From contig CAXXVA010000003.1 in the NCBI GenBank assembly GCA_963675365.2, positions 1,364,001 to 1,428,000 of the forward strand: a DNA stretch of 64,000 nucleotides, in the 5' to 3' direction. A program made the translations under genes and the position numbers. Shown here piece after piece: positions 42,503 through 51,678 of the stretch (its first letter is position 1; every line of letters begins with the position of its first letter). This stretch comes from CAXXOK01 sp963675365 (GTDB taxonomy: Bacteria; Bacillota; Clostridia; Christensenellales; Aristaeellaceae). The notes beneath the pieces were generated by a model. That model was not told the origin of the DNA. It worked only from the letters and a program-made list of their open reading frames with translations, and searched no databases.

Positions 42503-43894
42503 TTACCCGATCACAACGATTTCGGTATCGGTCAGCCTGGCAAACAGCCGGATATCGTCGGCAGTCAGCGCGGTGGAGACCACCGTGTGGTGGCCGCCGC
42601 CCGCCTCGATCCAGGCCTTTGCGCCTTCCTCGAAATTGGGTTTCAACGTCCACATGATCTGCGCCACGGGGAGCTTTGGCATCGGCTTGGGCTGGGCGAT
42701 CAGCTCGATGTTGGCGCACACCAGCCGGAAATGTGTGCCCAGGTCGATCATGCACACGGCGACGCCTTCGCCCTGCACGCCGCCAAACGTCAGGCGGGCG
42801 GGGTCGGCCTTGCCGCCGATGCCCAGCGGATGCACCTCCACGGCGGGTTTCGTGGCCGCGAACGACGGCGAAACCTCCAGCATGTGCGCGCCCAGCACGT
42901 AGCCGTCGGCCATGTCGTAGGTGTAATCCTCCATGAACCCGGTCGCGCCCTGGCGGCCTTCGGCCATCTTCCACAGCACCGCGCCCAGCGCGCTGGTTTT
43001 GTAATCGCCCTCCGCGCCAAAGCCGATGCCCTTGCCCTGCATGCGCTGGGTGGCCAGGCCCGGCAGCTGCTCCAGCCCATGCAGGTCTTCAAACGTGTCG
43101 GTATACGCGCCGACGCCGTGGGCTTCCACAAAGGCGTCCAGCGCGATCTCGTAGCGGGCCTGTTCTTTGACGGCGTCCATGTCCTGGGTCTTGAATACAT
43201 ACGCTTGGCGGTACTCGGCGAGCTTTTCCTCAATCTGCGCGTCGGTGACCTTGTCCTTGAGCGCGGCCAGGTCGCCGATGCCGTAGTAGTTTACTTCCCA
43301 GCCATAGCGGATCTGGCTTTCCACGCGGTCGCCGTCGGTCACGGCCACCTGGCGCATATTGGAGCCGAACATCGCCACCTTGAGGTTGCGGGAGAAGTCC
43401 AAAGCTTTCGCAACCTCGGCAAACTGCCTGAGCTGCGCGACGACGGTTTCGTTCCGGTAATACCCGACTACGATCTGGCGCTTGACCCCCAGACGGGTGC
43501 AGATAAAGCCGAACTCCCGGTCGCCGTGGGCGGCCTGGTTCAGGTTCATGAAATCCATGTCGATGCTGTCATAAGGCAGGCGCTCGTTGCACTGCGTGTG
43601 CAGGTGGCACAGGGGCTTGTTCAAAATCTGCAGGCCCTTGATCCACATCTTGGCGGGCGAGAAGGTGTGCATCCAGGCGACGACGCCTACGCAGTCGGCG
43701 TCGGCGGAGGCTTCCCGCATGAGGGCGATGCAGCTTTCGGATGTGATGACCGCCTCTTTCCACACGACCTCGGCGACATCGCCGAGCTTGCCGTTGAGGA
43801 ACGTGACCATCTCTTTGGTGTCTTTGGCGACCTGCTTCAAAGTTTCCCCGCCGTACAGGTCCTGGCTGCCGGTGACAAAATATAGCGTTTTCAT
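42503..43894 (-). CDS. araA: L-arabinose isomerase
   Basis: This 463-residue protein is counted from the ATG at 43894 (MKTLYFVTGSQDLYG, the conserved start of AraA). A longer frame to 43936 is not supported. The metal and catalytic residues of the family are recognisable in FGAEGDYKTSALG, FMEDYTYDMADGYVLGAHMLE and the C-terminal THFRLVCANIE. It converts L-arabinose to L-ribulose in the cytoplasm. The start lies one base after the araD stop, and AGGAGG inside the end of araD serves it. Base composition is markedly GC-richer than the neighbouring glycosidase genes. Confidence 0.97.
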   Translation of the reverse strand: MKTLYFVTGSQDLYGGETLKQVAKDTKEMVTFLNGKLGDVAEVVWKEAVITSESCIALMREASADADCVGVVAWMHTFSPAKMWIKGLQILNKPLCHLHTQCNERLPYDSIDMDFMNLNQAAHGDREFGFICTRLGVKRQIVVGYYRNETVVAQLRQFAEVAKALDFSRNLKVAMFGSNMRQVAVTDGDRVESQIRYGWEVNYYGIGDLAALKDKVTDAQIEEKLAEYRQAYVFKTQDMDAVKEQARYEIALDAFVEAHGVGAYTDTFEDLHGLEQLPGLATQRMQGKGIGFGAEGDYKTSALGAVLWKMAEGRQGATGFMEDYTYDMADGYVLGAHMLEVSPSFAATKPAVEVHPLGIGGKADPARLTFGGVQGEGVAVCMIDLGTHFRLVCANIELIAQPKPMPKLPVAQIMWTLKPNFEEGAKAWIEAGGGHHTVVSTALTADDIRLFARLTDTEIVVIG

Positions 43895-43895
43895 A

Positions 43896-44594
43896 TCAGT
43901 GATTTTCCTCCTGGCCGTAGTATGCGTTTGTTCCATGCTTGCGCAGATAATGCTTGTCCAAAAGGTATTGGTCGGCGCGCTGGGCGTCGGGATTGATGGT
44001 CTCGGTGAGCGCCGCCAGCTTGGCGACCTGCTCCAGCACCGCCGCGTGGTACACGGCCTCGTCCGGGTCCTTACCCCAGGCGAACGGCCCGTGGTTTTTG
44101 ATCAGGATGCCCGGGACCGCCATCACGTCTGCATCCCGCAGGGTTTCGAGGATCACCAGGCCGGTGTTTGTTTCATAGGCGGTGCCGATCTCCTCCTGCG
44201 AAAGCGCACGCGCGCAGGGTACGTCGCCGTGAAAGTAGTCCGCGTGCGTGGTGCCGTAGGCGGGCACGGCGCGCCCCGCCTGGGCGAAGGCCGTGGCGTA
44301 GGTACTGTGCGTGTGCACGATGCCGCCGATCTGCGGGAACGCCTTATACAGCTCGATGTGCGTGGGCGTATCGGAGGACGGTTTCAGAACTCCGTCCACC
44401 ACCTTGCCGTCCAAGTCGACCACAACCATGTCCTCGGCCGTCATGCCGTCATACGCCACGCCGCTGGGCTTGATGACGACCAGGCCCTTGTCCCGGTCGA
44501 TCCCGGAGACGTTTCCCCAGGTAAACAGCACCAGCCCGTGCCTGACCAGGTCCAGGTTCGCCTGTAACACCCGCTTCTTCAGCTGCTTGACCAT
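43896..44594 (-). CDS. araD: L-ribulose-5-phosphate 4-epimerase
   Basis: This 232-residue class-II aldolase-fold epimerase has the substrate-binding GNVSGIDRDKGLVVIKPSGV, the zinc-site HTHSTYATAFAQ histidines and the final histidine region in LIKNHGPFAWGKD. It converts L-ribulose-5-phosphate to D-xylulose-5-phosphate. It lies between a GH51 gene and araA in the same direction. The ATG follows GAGAGGAATAAGGG. The ribulokinase that must act between AraA and AraD is not encoded in this window. Like araA it is GC-rich. Confidence 0.96.
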   Translation of the reverse strand: MVKQLKKRVLQANLDLVRHGLVLFTWGNVSGIDRDKGLVVIKPSGVAYDGMTAEDMVVVDLDGKVVDGVLKPSSDTPTHIELYKAFPQIGGIVHTHSTYATAFAQAGRAVPAYGTTHADYFHGDVPCARALSQEEIGTAYETNTGLVILETLRDADVMAVPGILIKNHGPFAWGKDPDEAVYHAAVLEQVAKLAALTETINPDAQRADQYLLDKHYLRKHGTNAYYGQEENH

Positions 44595-44614
44595 CCCTTA
44601 TTCCTCTCTTCTGT

Positions 44615-46132
44615 TTATATTTCCGCGAGCCTGATAACGTTCCAGCTCAGGAAAGGCAAATTGACTGTCAATTCGCTGCCTTCAATTTCGCCCAAATCGC
44701 CAGCGCTTAATTTTACATTGTTCGGATTCTCTTCCGTATTTACGGCTTTGACATCGTTATGGTGCAGCACACTATGCTCCAATACGCGCAAATCGCCAAA
44801 CGCGCGTAAGTCCACATGCAAGCTTATATCATCCCGCAAATCGCGATTAACAACAAAAAGCGTTACATTGCCCTCTTCGTCCGCCGTAACAGCCGCATCC
44901 ATCAGAGGCACCTGCCCGAACTCTTTACAGTCGTAGGTGGGACTCTGAATCACCGGCTGCAGCGCGCAACCACGGCCATAAACTGAGGCTTGCATGAGTG
45001 GATAAAAGATTGTCTGCGCCCATACCCCGCCGCCGTTGCGCGTCATAATTGGCGCAATCACATTCACGAGCTGCGCCATGCATGCGATTTTCACCCGATC
45101 CGCGTTGCGCATGAGCGTAATCAGCATGGAGCCAACCAGTAAGGCGTCTTCAAAGTTGTATACGTCTTCCAGCAGCGGCAAGGCACGATTCCAGCGATCC
45201 TTCGTTTGCAGTTCCTGATCCTGTGCCTGAGAATGATACCAAACATTCCATTCGTCGAACGACAATCCGAGTTTTTTCTTCGTATGGCGCCATTTCTTTG
45301 CCCCGACGGCATCGCAAATAGAAATCACTTCTTTGATGAACGCATCCATGTCCACACTTTTGGCAAGGAACGAGAGCGTGTCGTCGGCAACGTTATCATA
45401 GTAGCGGTGCAGGCTGACGTAATCAATGTTTTCATAACACTGATCCAGCATTTCATATTCCCATTCTCCAAATGTTTGTATCTCATGGGAGGAAGAGCCG
45501 CAGGCAACCAGCTCTATCGACGAATCGACCCATTTCATCACCTTGGCGGATTCGTTGGCAATGCGCCCATACTCGTAAGCCGTTTTCTGCCCCATCTGCC
45601 AGGGACCGTCCATTTCATTGCCCAGGCACCACAGCTTGATATTGAACGGCTCTTTCGCTCCGTTTTGCATACGCATATCGCTGTAATAGCTTCCGGATGG
45701 ATGATTCGCATATTCCACTATATTGCGCGCCGCATCGGGCCCGCGCGTGCCAAGGTTCACCGCATACATCACCTCGGCATTTACCTCCCTGCACCAATCC
45801 ATAAACTCATGGATGCCGACTTCGTTGGTCTCTGTGGTCAGCCATGCCAAATCCAGCCGCTGGGGGCGTTTGTCGCGCGGCCCTACGCTGTCCTCCCAAT
45901 TGAAACCCGAAACGAAGTTGCCGCCCGGATAACGAATAATCGGTACATTGAGCTTGCGCACCATATCCATCACATCGCGGCGAAACCCGTTTTTATCGGC
46001 AGTTGGATGGCCCGGTTCATAGATTCCCCCATATACCGCGCGGCCCAAGTGCTCGATAAAATTGCCATAGATACGCTTATCAATCCTGCTAATTACAAAC
46101 TCTTTATCTACAACCAATTTCGCATTCTTCAT
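44615..46132 (-). CDS. GH51 alpha-L-arabinofuranosidase
   Basis: This 505-residue GH51 enzyme has the acid/base glutamate in CLGNEMDGPWQMG and the nucleophile glutamate in LSFDEWNVWY, both with family-typical surroundings. No signal peptide is present, so it releases L-arabinose from imported arabino-oligosaccharides. AAAGGA lies eight bases before the ATG. It follows the GH127 gene by 80 bases. It is one of two GH51 genes in the operon, the other at 48286. The two are only moderately similar, which suggests different linkage preferences. Confidence 0.95.
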   Translation of the reverse strand: MKNAKLVVDKEFVISRIDKRIYGNFIEHLGRAVYGGIYEPGHPTADKNGFRRDVMDMVRKLNVPIIRYPGGNFVSGFNWEDSVGPRDKRPQRLDLAWLTTETNEVGIHEFMDWCREVNAEVMYAVNLGTRGPDAARNIVEYANHPSGSYYSDMRMQNGAKEPFNIKLWCLGNEMDGPWQMGQKTAYEYGRIANESAKVMKWVDSSIELVACGSSSHEIQTFGEWEYEMLDQCYENIDYVSLHRYYDNVADDTLSFLAKSVDMDAFIKEVISICDAVGAKKWRHTKKKLGLSFDEWNVWYHSQAQDQELQTKDRWNRALPLLEDVYNFEDALLVGSMLITLMRNADRVKIACMAQLVNVIAPIMTRNGGGVWAQTIFYPLMQASVYGRGCALQPVIQSPTYDCKEFGQVPLMDAAVTADEEGNVTLFVVNRDLRDDISLHVDLRAFGDLRVLEHSVLHHNDVKAVNTEENPNNVKLSAGDLGEIEGSELTVNLPFLSWNVIRLAEI

Positions 46133-46212
46133 ATCGTAGATCCTTTCCGCTTTATCATTAAACTGTACTCACAGGCACTCTAAATGGAGAAATATCATAA
46201 CAATGCCATGTC

Positions 46213-48153
46213 CTATTCCCGCACCCATACCCGCATCTCTCCAGCCTCTCGGTTCGCCCATGCGAAATAGGGAATCCATTGCAGCGTCACGTTTTCCATC
46301 CTACCTTCTCCGTCATCGGCATAGAGCGTATTTTCATCCCATCCATCGCACGTTTCCCGTATCGCCGGTGACGAAAGCGCGGCTACGCCGCCCAGCAGAT
46401 CCGGGTGATATGAGACCTTGAAATCCTCAGCCGTGACCCCCTGCAGACGAATGAGATGGAGATCAGGGCCATTATCTGCTTCCTCCAAACAATATACAAT
46501 CGGGCCGCGCGTTACCGCGACTTTCCCTACATCCTCATACACACGCGGATTTGCCCTTACAATCGTTACAGGCATCGATAGCGTGAGTTCGACCGTATCC
46601 TGATGCTTCCACTCTTTTCTCATACGGTGGTATCCATCCTTAGAGTCGCTTCGAACAGCTTCACCATTCACCTTTATCCCATAGTGTTTACACCACCCTG
46701 GAATATGCAGAGCCAGTTCAAATGAAGCAGGCTCATCCAACGATAACGTGAGTTTCACATTTCCATTCCAAGGGTAATCCGTCTCCATTCTCACCTTTAC
46801 ACCCGTTCCGTTAACCATGCAGCTCACGTCGCTGTTCAGATACGTATGGATGAACAAGGATTGATCATCTGCCGAAAAAGCATAATTCTCCAGCGACGCG
46901 ATCAAACGGATAAAATTGGGAGGACAGCAAGCGCAGCTGAACCAAGGCTGCCTCTGCGCCTTCACATGTTTTTTTCGCTCGTCCTTCTCACACGCTTCCG
47001 GAAGCACCTCGAGCGGATTGACATAAAAAAAGCTCTTGCCATCCAGCTGCATACCGCTGAGCACGCTGTTATACAGCGCACGCTCCATCACATCAGCGTA
47101 TGTCCCGCATATGCGCGTTTTCAGCATCCTGCCCGCTAAAAACACCATTGCGATGGAAGCGCACGTTTCGCCGTATGCCGTATCGTTGGGTAAATCATAA
47201 TCAAACGTGAAGGCTTCCCCATGCGCCGAAGAACCGATCGCTCCCGTGATATACATGCGCCGCTCCACAATGCTGCGCCACATGCTTTCACAAGTTTTCT
47301 GCAGAAGCGAATCATTTTTCACACGGGCAACATCCACCATGCCGCTAAACAGGTACGCCGCCCGTACCGCATGACCGACGGCGTCCTTTTGTTCGTATAC
47401 CGGTTTATCCGCCTGGTAATACGCAAATTTCAAAGGGCCTTGCAGCCACTCGCTTTCACGGTTGTTATCGATGCTTTCCTGCTCAAAATACAAAGGGGAC
47501 TGCCCGCGTTGCTTAATGAAGAACTGCGCCATTTTCAAGTGACGTTCGTTTTGGGTCAGTTCATACAGCCTCATCAGCGCCATCTCGATCACAGGATGGC
47601 CGGGATACCCCTTCAACTTGCCCTCTTCCCCGCCGAACATGCTGTCAATATAGTCTACGTATCGAAGCATGGCATCGAGCAGCTTGCGTTTGGAGGTCGT
47701 TTTGTAATATGCGACCGCCGCTTCAATCATATGCCCGGCGCAGTACAATTCGTGGTTGTCCATCAGGTTTGTCCAACGCTTATCCAGCCCGTTGATTGTG
47801 TAATAGGTATTCAGGTACCCGTCAGGCTGCTGTGCGGCGACGATATCGTCAATAGCGGAATCGGCGGTACGCTCCAACACCGCATCCGGATGCCAGGAAA
47901 GCGTATATGCGACGCCCTCCAGCCATTTCGCCACGTCGCTGTCCTGAAACACCAATCCCCCGTGTTTGCCCGGCTCCTTTCCGGCGGCAACACGGAAGTT
48001 CCGCATGCAATAACTCGGTTCCGCGCCTTCCACCTGATCATTGAGCGCTTTCCACTGATACGGTATCCCTTCTCGCCTGACCGTTTCTCTTATTTCGCTC
48101 CAGAACCCGTTGCGAATGATTACCTGCTGTAAAATGCAATCCGCTGTTTTCAT
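46213..48153 (-). CDS. GH127 beta-L-arabinofuranosidase
   Basis: This 646-residue DUF1680/GH127 enzyme has the zinc-site residues E329, C331 (GETCAS), C409 and C410 (CACCPPNF), spaced as in the characterised Bifidobacterium longum enzyme HypBA1 (E338, C340, C417, C418), where one cysteine is the nucleophile. The N-terminal barrel is followed by the FYVNPLEV segment and a C-terminal beta-sandwich. It is cytoplasmic. Lying between two GH51 genes, it adds beta-linked arabinofuranose release to alpha-linked release, as needed for extensin-type or pectic arabino-oligosaccharides. Confidence 0.95.
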   Translation of the reverse strand: MKTADCILQQVIIRNGFWSEIRETVRREGIPYQWKALNDQVEGAEPSYCMRNFRVAAGKEPGKHGGLVFQDSDVAKWLEGVAYTLSWHPDAVLERTADSAIDDIVAAQQPDGYLNTYYTINGLDKRWTNLMDNHELYCAGHMIEAAVAYYKTTSKRKLLDAMLRYVDYIDSMFGGEEGKLKGYPGHPVIEMALMRLYELTQNERHLKMAQFFIKQRGQSPLYFEQESIDNNRESEWLQGPLKFAYYQADKPVYEQKDAVGHAVRAAYLFSGMVDVARVKNDSLLQKTCESMWRSIVERRMYITGAIGSSAHGEAFTFDYDLPNDTAYGETCASIAMVFLAGRMLKTRICGTYADVMERALYNSVLSGMQLDGKSFFYVNPLEVLPEACEKDERKKHVKAQRQPWFSCACCPPNFIRLIASLENYAFSADDQSLFIHTYLNSDVSCMVNGTGVKVRMETDYPWNGNVKLTLSLDEPASFELALHIPGWCKHYGIKVNGEAVRSDSKDGYHRMRKEWKHQDTVELTLSMPVTIVRANPRVYEDVGKVAVTRGPIVYCLEEADNGPDLHLIRLQGVTAEDFKVSYHPDLLGGVAALSSPAIRETCDGWDENTLYADDGEGRMENVTLQWIPYFAWANREAGEMRVWVRE

Positions 48154-48285
48154 ATTCTTCTCTTTCTGACTGATTGCTAATATTTCTGCTTCGTCAATCC
48201 GATTGTCCCCTATCTGCGCAATCGATCTTGTCTCACGGAATGCTCCGTTTTACCCATCGACTGCAGCGGAATACAAGTGGCAGAA

Positions 48286-49812
48286 TCACGGCTTGGTGTT
48301 GAATACCAACGTGTTCCAGGAATGCTTTTTAACACGGATTGTAAGCTCGCCATCCCGCGGCGCAGCAAGATCAACGCTCCGCGGTCTCACCCGTCCTTCG
48401 TCGCTAAACGTATTGACAGCGTTCGGATCGTCCGTGTACAGAGTGGTCATGCTCACAGGCTGGAGACCGCCAAACCCGGTCAGAGAGAGCTGCACCTCAC
48501 AGTCATTTTCAAGGTCGACATTGGCGATCATCACGCACAGGACGCCGCTGTCGGCATCATGCGCAGCGCAGGTGACCAAAGTCTCTTGCGTGCCATGATG
48601 GTTGGTTTTTGCCACCGGCATATCGGTCATCCCGCGCAATGCGGTGCCCGCGGCATAACGCGACACATCGCGAAACGGGTAGAAAGTCGCCTGCCGGATC
48701 GCCTTGCCGCCCGGGCAGGTCGATATCATGCCGCCCTCGTTGACTAACAGCGATTGGCAGGCGATCTTGACCCGGTCCGCATGATTGATGAATGTGCAGA
48801 GAATCCCTCCGCTGATAACGGCGTCCAGCTGACTGAAACTGGCGTGATGATAGTTTTGCTCCTGTCCGCCGGGCGTAGCGGCTGTCTGCGTGATCACGCC
48901 CCACTCGTCAAATGATATATGGATATCCTTCTCCTTGCGCAGCTTGCCTTTCACGAAATCACAAGCGCTTGTAACGGTGTGAATGAAATCGTGCAAATCG
49001 CGAAAGAAGTATGGTATGTCTGTGATGTCGTCATCCATTTTGTAAAACAGCTGCTTGTCCGGATGATAGTTAAAATACCGGTGCAGCGATAGGTAGTCGA
49101 TTTCGTCATAGGCATGTTCCAGCACGATACGGTCCCAATCGCCAAAGGAGTGGTGTCCAAGCTCATTGGTGCACGTTCCACAGGCGATCGTGGCGACCTG
49201 CGGGTCCATCCATTTGATGATTTTAGCAGCTTCTTTTGCCTTTGCAGCATACGTTTGCGCATCCAGCGCGCCGATCTGCCACGCCCCATCCATCTCATTG
49301 CCAAGGCACCACAGCTTGATATTGTGCGGCTTTTCAGCGCCATTTCTGATCCGCAGATCGCTCAGCGCGGTGCCGCCCGGCGTGTTGCAGTAGTCCACCA
49401 GTTCACCGGCATCATGCGGCGTGCCCGTACCGAGATTGGCAGCCATAATCAGTTCCACGCCCAAATCCGCACAATAGGCGGCAAATTCGTCAGTGCCCAC
49501 CTGATTGGTTTCCAGCACGTTCCAGGCAAGCTCCCGGCGCACGGGCCGCGCCTCTTGGGGCCCGATGCCGTCCTTCCAATCGTATCCCGAAACAAAATTA
49601 CCGCCGGGATAACGAATGGCAGTGACGCCAAGTTCACGGATCAGTTCCTTTACGTCACCGCGGAATCCCAGCTCGTCGGCACTTGGGTGCAACGGTTCAT
49701 AAACACCATTGTACAGGCAGCGTCCCAGATGCTCAACAAACGACCCACGTATACGCGGGTCAATTCTCCCAACCGTATAATCCCTGTCAAACCGAATTTT
49801 TGCCTTATTCAT
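48286..49812 (-). CDS. GH51 alpha-L-arabinofuranosidase (second copy)
   Basis: This 508-residue GH51 enzyme has the acid/base glutamate in CLGNEMDGAWQIG and the nucleophile in ISFDEWGVITQT, where the other copy has DEWNVWYH. This active-site difference probably reflects another substrate preference. It starts at an ATG after AAAGGTGAG, 33 bases downstream of the permease gene. No signal peptide is seen. It is the first glycosidase of the arabinose operon after the importer. Confidence 0.95.
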   Translation of the reverse strand: MNKAKIRFDRDYTVGRIDPRIRGSFVEHLGRCLYNGVYEPLHPSADELGFRGDVKELIRELGVTAIRYPGGNFVSGYDWKDGIGPQEARPVRRELAWNVLETNQVGTDEFAAYCADLGVELIMAANLGTGTPHDAGELVDYCNTPGGTALSDLRIRNGAEKPHNIKLWCLGNEMDGAWQIGALDAQTYAAKAKEAAKIIKWMDPQVATIACGTCTNELGHHSFGDWDRIVLEHAYDEIDYLSLHRYFNYHPDKQLFYKMDDDITDIPYFFRDLHDFIHTVTSACDFVKGKLRKEKDIHISFDEWGVITQTAATPGGQEQNYHHASFSQLDAVISGGILCTFINHADRVKIACQSLLVNEGGMISTCPGGKAIRQATFYPFRDVSRYAAGTALRGMTDMPVAKTNHHGTQETLVTCAAHDADSGVLCVMIANVDLENDCEVQLSLTGFGGLQPVSMTTLYTDDPNAVNTFSDEGRVRPRSVDLAAPRDGELTIRVKKHSWNTLVFNTKP

Positions 49813-49845
49813 CCGTACTTCTCACCTTTCAGTTACAATCTTTGA

Positions 49846-50694
49846 CTATTCCTTCAGTCCCGTCGAGGCAACGCTCGCCACAAAATATCGCTGGAACAGC
49901 ATATACATAATCAGAAGCGGCGCAACCGAAATCACAGCCCCCGCCATCTGCGGACCATAGTACAGTGTCGCCCTTTCTCCCACGAACAGCGCAAGTCCAG
50001 CGGACAGCGTTCGCATTTTCACGCTTGAGGTCATCATCAGCGGGTAGAGCAAATCGTTCCAGCTGTTCATAAAATGGAATATGCCCAGCGTCAGCAGTCC
50101 CGGCAGCACCAGCGGCAGCATGATGCGAAAAAAGATGCCGAATTCGCCGAGGCCGTCAATGCGCGATGCTTCCTCCAAATCCACAGGCAACTGTGAAAAG
50201 AATGAGCGCATCATAAAAATACCGAAGGCCGTGGTCATCCTTGGCAATATCAGCCCCGCATAGGTGTTCAGCAGCCCCAGCAGGTAGGATTCCATAAACA
50301 GCGGAATCATGATGACCTGAAAGGGAATCATCATCGTGATAATCACGAACAGAAAGATGGCGTGCTTGCCTCTGAAATTGAAACGGGCGAACGCGTAACC
50401 CGCCAGCGAATCAAAAAGAAGCGCGGTAAGCGTTACGCCAAAGGCAAAAATCACCGTGTTTTTCAGGTATATGCCCATGGGAATCGTATTGAAAATCCGC
50501 TCAAACGATGCTATTGTATAGGAGCTGGCAAATAGCGTAGGTGGATACGCGAGTATCTGTTTTTCCGGCTTCACCGCGCCGATAAACAGCCAAAGAATCG
50601 GAAAGACCACTATCACCAGCAGCACGCCGACCAATATAATCCGAAGTGTTCCCCATACGATGGTTTCCGCCGTATGCCGATTTTGATGCCGCAT
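49846..50694 (-). CDS. CUT1 sugar ABC transporter permease (AraQ/MalG type)
   Basis: This 282-residue six-helix permease has the EAA loop LEEASRIDGLGEFGIFFRIMLPL, and ends YFVASVASTGLKE. The start ATG is three bases after the stop of the partner permease and uses AAAGGCGG inside its 3' end. With the partner and the binding protein at 51679 it forms the importer of the arabinose locus, presumably for arabino-oligosaccharides. Confidence 0.92.
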   Translation of the reverse strand: MRHQNRHTAETIVWGTLRIILVGVLLVIVVFPILWLFIGAVKPEKQILAYPPTLFASSYTIASFERIFNTIPMGIYLKNTVIFAFGVTLTALLFDSLAGYAFARFNFRGKHAIFLFVIITMMIPFQVIMIPLFMESYLLGLLNTYAGLILPRMTTAFGIFMMRSFFSQLPVDLEEASRIDGLGEFGIFFRIMLPLVLPGLLTLGIFHFMNSWNDLLYPLMMTSSVKMRTLSAGLALFVGERATLYYGPQMAGAVISVAPLLIMYMLFQRYFVASVASTGLKE

Positions 50695-50697
50695 GGC

Positions 50698-51612
50698 TCA
50701 ATCCGCCTTTCTGGGCACAAACAGCTTCAAATACAAGGGAATCGACAGCACCAGTATGACTATCATCATCAGTGTGGACATCGCGGATGCGTATCCAAGG
50801 TTAAAAGGCGATGAGAACCCTGTTTTATAGATGTATTGCACCATGGTCTCGGTTTTAAACTGAGGCCCACCCTGCGTTGTCACATAGACTTGGTCGAACA
50901 CCTGCAGCGATCCAATCAGGTTCGTAATCAGGCAGAAACCGAGACTTGCGCGGATACCAGGCAGCGTGACATGCACGAATTGCTTGTATTTCGATGCACC
51001 GTCGATCTGTGCCGCCTCAAACAATGAGCGTGAAATGGCATTAATGCCCACGACCAGAATCGACATCGTATAGCCAAAGTTTTTCCAAACCGTCATCCCG
51101 ATCACCGTCGGCATAGCGAGAACGGGGTCCCTGAAAAACGCAACGTTCCCAATGCCCAAATATTTTTTGATCAGGTACGGCATCATACCGATCGTCCCAT
51201 CCAGCAGAAGGCTGAACGTAATGCCGATCGCTGCCATGGAGCAAACGACCGGGATGAAGAAAACAGTCCTGCCCAAGCGTGAAAACCACCCCGACGACGC
51301 CAGTGAGTTCGCCACAAGCAGCCCGAGTATCACCTGCACAGGCACTTCGAACGCCGCGAATACCAGGCTGTTTTTCATGGCGTTCCAGAACCGTTCATCT
51401 CCAAAGGCGTTTAAAAAATGCGTGACGCCGTTGCCCTCGGCGTTCGCAAAGGAAATGTCAATTTTCAGAAATGAGATCACGACGGACGCGCACATTGGAA
51501 TGATCGTAAACAAAACCAATGTAAGAAGTGACGGCAGTAAAAACAGCCAGGCTATCTTCTCCGGACGAAGGTGCCGCTTCTCTCTCGCTCGCATCAAGAG
51601 GTTATTGTGCAC
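50698..51612 (-). CDS. CUT1 sugar ABC transporter permease (AraP/MalF type)
   Basis: This 304-residue permease starts at GTG 51612, six bases after AAGGAGG. It has six hydrophobic segments and an EAA loop FEAAQIDGASKYKQFVHVTLP. It directly precedes the AraQ-type subunit and follows the binding protein after a 13-bp hairpin. It supplies half of the membrane channel of the arabinose-locus importer. Confidence 0.92.
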   Translation of the reverse strand: MHNNLLMRAREKRHLRPEKIAWLFLLPSLLTLVLFTIIPMCASVVISFLKIDISFANAEGNGVTHFLNAFGDERFWNAMKNSLVFAAFEVPVQVILGLLVANSLASSGWFSRLGRTVFFIPVVCSMAAIGITFSLLLDGTIGMMPYLIKKYLGIGNVAFFRDPVLAMPTVIGMTVWKNFGYTMSILVVGINAISRSLFEAAQIDGASKYKQFVHVTLPGIRASLGFCLITNLIGSLQVFDQVYVTTQGGPQFKTETMVQYIYKTGFSSPFNLGYASAMSTLMMIVILVLSIPLYLKLFVPRKAD

Positions 51613-51631
51613 CAAAGGCCTCCTTCTCGTT

Positions 51632-51664
51632 GGTCTCCGGGGTCATATGAAGACCCCGGAGACC
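51632..51664 (-). promoter_or_regulatory. Strong hairpin between binding-protein and permease genes
   Basis: A perfect 13-bp stem (GGTCTCCGGGGTC with GACCCCGGAGACC) and a seven-base loop start 15 bases after the binding-protein stop. The permease ribosome site follows immediately. Without a T-tract it is likely a message-stabilising or attenuating element. It is the third of four such elements. Confidence 0.8.
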
Positions 51665-51678
51665 CGTTGTTTTGTAGG

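Noticed and set aside
42353..43885. Long plus-strand open frame of about 510 codons opposite araA
   Set aside because: It mirrors araA on the other strand, is caused by high GC at third positions, has no ribosome site and encodes no recognisable motif.
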